Position numbers and translations under genes: made by a program. Positions 60,542 to 64,000 of a stretch of DNA of 64,000 nucleotides are shown here, piece after piece; positions within the stretch are counted from its first letter, which is position 1, and each line of letters opens with the position of its first letter. The notes under the pieces were generated by a model. That model worked only from the letters and a program-made list of their open reading frames with translations. It did no database searches and was not told where the DNA came from. The stretch comes from Acidithrix ferrooxidans (GTDB lineage Bacteria; Actinomycetota; Acidimicrobiia; Acidimicrobiales; Acidimicrobiaceae): positions 1 through 64,000 of the forward strand of contig NZ_JXYS01000078.1 of NCBI RefSeq assembly GCF_000949295.1. Direction: 5' to 3'.

Positions 60542-62624
60542 AGCTGATGGCTAGATCAGACACTATTTGAATTGCCAGAGTAAAACTTGCTTTTTTGTAA
60601 TACGAATCCAAATTCAGGGTCTCACAATTTGGTGGGCGTTCACTCCCTTTATGAGTGGAGGGGTCTTTGACAATGGTTTCGCATATCTAGGGAGTCTCTG
60701 TATAGGTTGGATATCTAATAGAAGTAGCACTCATCCTAAAGCCCCTATGAATTGAGAGATTGGTACTAGATTCTCAAAGTTATGTACGAAGGTTCCTTTG
60801 GCTTAATCGTCCCGTTGTCGTTGAGGATGGAGCCCGTTCAATTACATAAAGGTAGGCGCTGTGGTGCTTTTAGGTTGAGAAGTGACCCAATTTTTTTTGG
60901 ACAGTGGCGTTAGATCGGTCTGAGGATCATATTGAAGCTCACAAAGTCGAATCTATAGTTTTCGATGTGGTTTCGGGGGTTTGACCAGATTTGATATTCA
61001 GTAGTTGTAAATTTGAAAAATAGTGATTTAGGAAGATATGGGAGTGACAAATTCGAAAAGGGAGCGAAGTCTTCAAAGACGGTCGCCGGATTTCTTGTAG
61101 TGGTGGTGATCGTCTCGGAATGATGGACTGTTTTACTCTGCACGCCGAGTTATTATCTGGCGGCTGGGCGCTAGTGGTTATTATCGTCCAGATTATTCTA
61201 AGGATCGGAAGTAAATGCCTGCCTGCCCAGCCTGTTAGAGAATCTTTCGCACGAGACGTATTTGGGTTGACCGCTGGTGTGACCGCCATGGGACGCCTTG
61301 GGACGCCTTGGGACGCCTTGGCGACGACCGGGAACGAAAGCTCCTAATTGATTTATCGCCAGCCCTATGATTTTTGAATCCACCACGTAGACAATGAACT
61401 ATGGCCTATCTGAAAGAGATGCCTGAAACATCCTAAGGTAGTCAAGCAAAGATGTTGAAGAATATTGTCGTTTGAGATGTGGTGTTCAACGAAGGCTCCC
61501 GCTAGGTGGAACCGTGGATTTCGCAGGGAAATGTGCACTCTAATTCAGAACAATTTTCTGGTTCCTAACGGCATAGATGTGTATTGAATTTTCTCACGGC
61601 AGACTAGACGAAGATTGATTGCAAACCATAGGACCTAGGTGTCACTTGATTGTCTAGCCTCTCAAATGAATCTACGAAGATCTAGGAATTGAAATTTGTC
61701 CATTACTACTAATTCAAAAAAGCTCCATAGATTTTCTTAAAAGTCGCTGAGTCCCAAAGGTAGCTAGATCTAAAAATTACATTCAATTTGGACCATTAAC
61801 CGGGTAACTGTCAATTTCTTTAGTGACACCGAAATCGAATTTTCGTCTGACCCGTTCCAGAGGAAGCGTGTCTTGAGCGTCATTTAGGGACTTTAGGTGA
61901 GTATGTCTGATGACTCCCTCTTTAGCCTTCGCACGATGATGACTCCTTGAAAAAAACTTAGATCCGCCAAGATTTTCCGAGCGTATCATTCAGTGGGTTG
62001 GTTGTCGATAGGGGAGTTTTAAGATATTTTTAGCGCGGAACTCGAGACAGAGAGCTATAGCTTGTCGCTCTTTCGAAGGTCGCCTGCCTATCTTGCGAGC
62101 GGAGGAAGGGCATGTTAAGCGCTTATCACGTTCAGGCCGATTTTTCTGGCGACTGAGTGTACAAATTAATCATTTATTTTTAATTAGTCTAACTAATTTA
62201 TTGGATAGATTCGCGACCGATGTTGCTCATTGGGTGTAAGACATGTTTTCAATTAGATGACTATTTCACTAAGGCTGCGAATCATTGACTGTGGGATGTA
62301 TCGCATGTGCCATTTCACTGTGGTTCAAGAATTTGGGTAAGGATAACGCTTTGCGCTCAAGATGATTGGTATAATAGCTGATCAGAGTCTACTTAATTCT
62401 TAAAAATACCGCGTTTGAATCTTTAGCTGAATTTCTCTCCGTGCGTATTTCCTCAAGCGATTGCGGATGCACTTTAATCCAACATAATTTAAAGCGTTGC
62501 GTGCAATGTGATTTAGTCTCTTTGATTGGTCTGCGATATGGAGATATTGTGATTTTAGAGGGCATGATTTAGTCTTCTCACTGGATGATGCGGATCATGG
62601 ATTGAGAAAGTTTCTTAGGTGAAC
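60542..62624. other. Non-coding stretch, 2.1 kb
   Basis: No convincing gene on either strand. Frames at 60910-61289 overlap each other antisense and have no recognisable product. A 10-bp tandem repeat GGACGCCTTG, three copies, lies at 61291-61320. AT-rich palindromic sequence TTAATTAGTCTAACTAATTT occurs near 62182. Confidence 0.5.
61291..61320. repeat. Three tandem copies of GGACGCCTTG
   Basis: Three exact 10-bp units in the non-coding region between the OYE genes and the LacI regulator. It is short and probably a slippage product. Confidence 0.6.
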
Positions 62625-62652
62625 TTGACAAGATGAAGCCCCATGGTATTGT
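62625..62652 (+). promoter_or_regulatory. Promoter of the LacI-family regulator gene
   Basis: TTGACA (62625-62630), 16-bp spacer, TATTGT (62647-62652), about 43 bp upstream of the GTG start. The sequence just after, TGTTAAGCGGTACACA, has partly symmetric ends and could be an autoregulatory operator. Confidence 0.55.
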
Positions 62653-62694
62653 TAAGCGGTACACAAGCATTTAGGGAACGAATTGGGGGAATAG

Positions 62695-63759
62695 GTGAGT
62701 CAAAGGCCGACCATATATGCCGTAGCAAAGCGATGCGGGGTTTCCACGACGACGGTTTCTCGGGTAATGCAGGATGAGTCTTTTGGATCGCCGGCCACTA
62801 GGGAGCGGGTTTTGAGCGTTGCTCTCGAACTCGGATGGGTACCCAACGGGGCGGCTCGCGGCCTCGCGACAAGGAAGGCTGGGATTATAGGTTTACTCTT
62901 TCCCGATCTGGGGGAACTTGGAGTCGGGGAAGAAGAGTCACCTCTTTATGTAGATCAAGTTGTACGCGGAGCAGAGCGAGTGACGGCAGCCGCCGGTCAG
63001 GCGGTGCTGATAGCAGCCGTCCGAGCTTCTGGCGGGAAATCCTTGGCGTACTCAGTCGCAGGCAAGGTTGATGGACTCGTAATCATGTCGAGAAGCTTGT
63101 CTGACAAGGATGTTGCGTTGATCGCTCGAACGGTACCAGTGGTATTGCTGGCGCACAAGCCGGGGCGCAAATCATTCGACCATGTTGTTGTGGACAATAG
63201 ATCTGGAGCGCGTGAAATGACTTCGCATCTAATTGAGGTACATGGTTATCAAGACCTGGTCTACGTCAGGGGACCCGAAGGATCACCTGACTCCCATGAA
63301 CGGTTTTTAGGTTTCTGTGACTCTCTCGAAGCGGCGGGGTTGCCCGTTCCGGAAAAACCGGCCGCTGATGGCGGATTTACAGAAGCCGGTGGAAAAAAAG
63401 CAATGTGGCAACTGCTTGGATCCGCTAAGCCGCCGCGAGCCATTGTATTTGGAAATGACGAGATGGCTATTGGCGCGATGGATGTTCTCAACAAGGCGAA
63501 GATCTCTATCCCAGGCGAAGTTGCAATCACTGGTTTTGATGATATTGCCGTTGCTCGACATGTTAATCCTTCACTCACAACGGTCAAACAGCCAATGCGT
63601 GAACTTGGCGAACAAGCTGTTCAGCTGCTGTTCGCAAGGCTACGTGATCCCAAGGCTGGAACGAAAACTATCTATTTATCTACGGAGTCAGTATTTCGCA
63701 AAAGCTGTGGATGCGGCAAGGCGAATACGAACTCGAAGAAAGGATCAAAGAATGACTGA
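62695..63759 (+). CDS. LacI-family transcriptional regulator
   Basis: A 354-aa protein from GTG 62695 behind GGGGGAAT. The HTH is TIYAVAKRCGVSTTTVSRVM with hinge GAARGLATRKAGIIGLLFPD. The sugar-binding domain follows with VDGLVIMSRSLSD, DHVVVDNRSGAREMTSHLIE and AITGFDDIAVARHVNPSLTTV. The C-terminus ends with CGCGK, with two adjacent cysteines. It overlaps the next gene by 8 bp, so it probably controls that sugar-related operon. Confidence 0.9.
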   Translation: MSQRPTIYAVAKRCGVSTTTVSRVMQDESFGSPATRERVLSVALELGWVPNGAARGLATRKAGIIGLLFPDLGELGVGEEESPLYVDQVVRGAERVTAAAGQAVLIAAVRASGGKSLAYSVAGKVDGLVIMSRSLSDKDVALIARTVPVVLLAHKPGRKSFDHVVVDNRSGAREMTSHLIEVHGYQDLVYVRGPEGSPDSHERFLGFCDSLEAAGLPVPEKPAADGGFTEAGGKKAMWQLLGSAKPPRAIVFGNDEMAIGAMDVLNKAKISIPGEVAITGFDDIAVARHVNPSLTTVKQPMRELGEQAVQLLFARLRDPKAGTKTIYLSTESVFRKSCGCGKANTNSKKGSKND

Positions 63760-64000
63760 AGCCCTAGATGCCCGAGCTGATTGGGAAAATAGAATCTACG
63801 ATAGATCAGATCAAATTGGATCAAGTTTGGATTTGCCCTCGCCCGGGAATTTGAAAGCAGTGCCTGGTGTCGGATCGATCACACTGTCATGGGATTCGGT
63901 GAGCAGCGCGTCAGGTTACGTAATCCAACTAGATGAGCCCAACAAGGCGTCAATCCTTTTGCGACACGGAGGAAGTGACGTCGTCGCGGTTCCAGGTAAT
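63752..64000 (+). CDS. Gene start with FN3-like N-terminus, probable glycosidase (partial)
   Basis: ATG 63752 overlaps the LacI stop. The visible 83 residues include DWENRIYDRSDQIGSS, then LPSPGNLKAVPGVGSITLSW and SSASGYVIQLDEPNK, a fibronectin type III-like strand pattern. N-terminal FN3-like modules of this kind precede GH39-like beta-xylosidases in actinobacteria, which would fit the LacI neighbour. The catalytic region lies beyond the window. Confidence 0.5.
   Translation, partial: MTEALDARADWENRIYDRSDQIGSSLDLPSPGNLKAVPGVGSITLSWDSVSSASGYVIQLDEPNKASILLRHGGSDVVAVPGN

Noticed and set aside
60910-61289. Overlapping minus-strand frames in the 2.1-kb non-coding region
   Set aside because: Two frames overlap each other, lack ribosome sites and have no recognisable product.
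1-64000. CRISPR arrays or rRNA genes
   Set aside because: No regularly spaced repeats and no rRNA-like sequence were seen; the tandem repeats present are only 10-15 bp units with two or three copies.

Overview
The window looks like chromosome from an actinobacterium. Supporting signs are actinobacterial-type mobilisation genes (replication-relaxation family), many GTG/TTG starts and ATGA overlaps, mycofactocin-associated redox genes and a TIGR03084-family protein. The moderate GC content, the mycofactocin/OYE/ETF set and the acyl-CoA genes would fit an Acidimicrobiia-type organism, but that placement is inference. No rRNA or housekeeping marker is present to prove it.

Region 1 (1-24.5 kb) is a mobile defence island integrated at the 3' end of tRNA-Val(CAC). 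A partial IS1380-family element (1-829) cuts into a first serine-recombinase copy (829-1701). The main element runs from about 1231 to 24440. Its minus strand carries a chain of twelve overlapping or abutting reading frames (15474 to 1843): hsdM, hsdS, a TIGR02391 (Ymh) protein, hsdR, a CBASS nucleotidyltransferase, a Cap15-like membrane effector, an unknown 85-aa protein, an Abi_C-type protein, a truncated OLD-like ATPase, a duplicated hsdR tail, and a Gabija-like pair (OLD/TOPRIM nuclease and UvrD-like helicase). Its plus strand carries mobilisation functions: small membrane and soluble proteins, an MT-A70 methyltransferase, an FtsK/TraD-like coupling ATPase, a replication-relaxation protein behind a perfect palindrome, a ribbon-helix-helix-like protein and a large serine recombinase. 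The recombinase 3' end lies on the attachment site and overlaps the tRNA.

Region 2 (25.0-28.5 kb and 53.4-60.5 kb, all minus strand) looks like one functional set in two blocks. The upstream block holds two FadH/OYE flavoenzymes, EtfA, a FixC-like ETF:quinone oxidoreductase and FixX. The downstream block holds EtfB, an MftE-type creatininase-family peptidase, a mycofactocin-type SDR and a queuosine-salvage-family protein. EtfA and EtfB are thus about 27 kb apart. The intervening DNA is bounded by two direct copies (about 290 bp) of a non-coding repeat with a hairpin at its left end (29388-29682 and 53069-53363), and a probable group II intron relic adjoins the first copy. Electrons probably flow from OYE/SDR substrates through mycofactocin or the flavoproteins to ETF, then FixCX, then quinone. 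The mycofactocin biosynthesis genes mftA/B/C/D/F were not seen.

Region 3 (30-34.4 kb) resembles a nitric-oxide or iron-sulfur stress cluster. It has three DUF2249 domains (one fused to hemerythrin), a SufT/MIP18-like assembly factor, a haem-copper-oxidase-like membrane protein and an ArsR/SufR-like regulator with C-terminal cysteines. AT-rich inverted repeats sit at two of its promoters. Region 4 (34.4-38.7 kb) is gene-poor. It holds an unrecognised soluble protein plus 4-TM protein pair, similar in layout to RexA/RexB, and a frameshifted small membrane-protein gene.

Region 5 (38.7-52.6 kb) is an acyl-CoA catabolic cluster of the acyclic-terpene-utilisation type: biotin-dependent carboxylase alpha and beta, enoyl-CoA hydratase, TIGR03084 protein, AtuA, two acyl-CoA ligases, an acyl-CoA dehydrogenase and a TetR regulator on the minus strand. 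A third ligase is divergent, and a palindromic operator candidate lies between the two transcription units. Region 6 (60.5-64 kb) is a 2-kb non-coding stretch, a LacI-family regulator and the start of a gene with a fibronectin-III-like N-terminus, probably a glycosidase.
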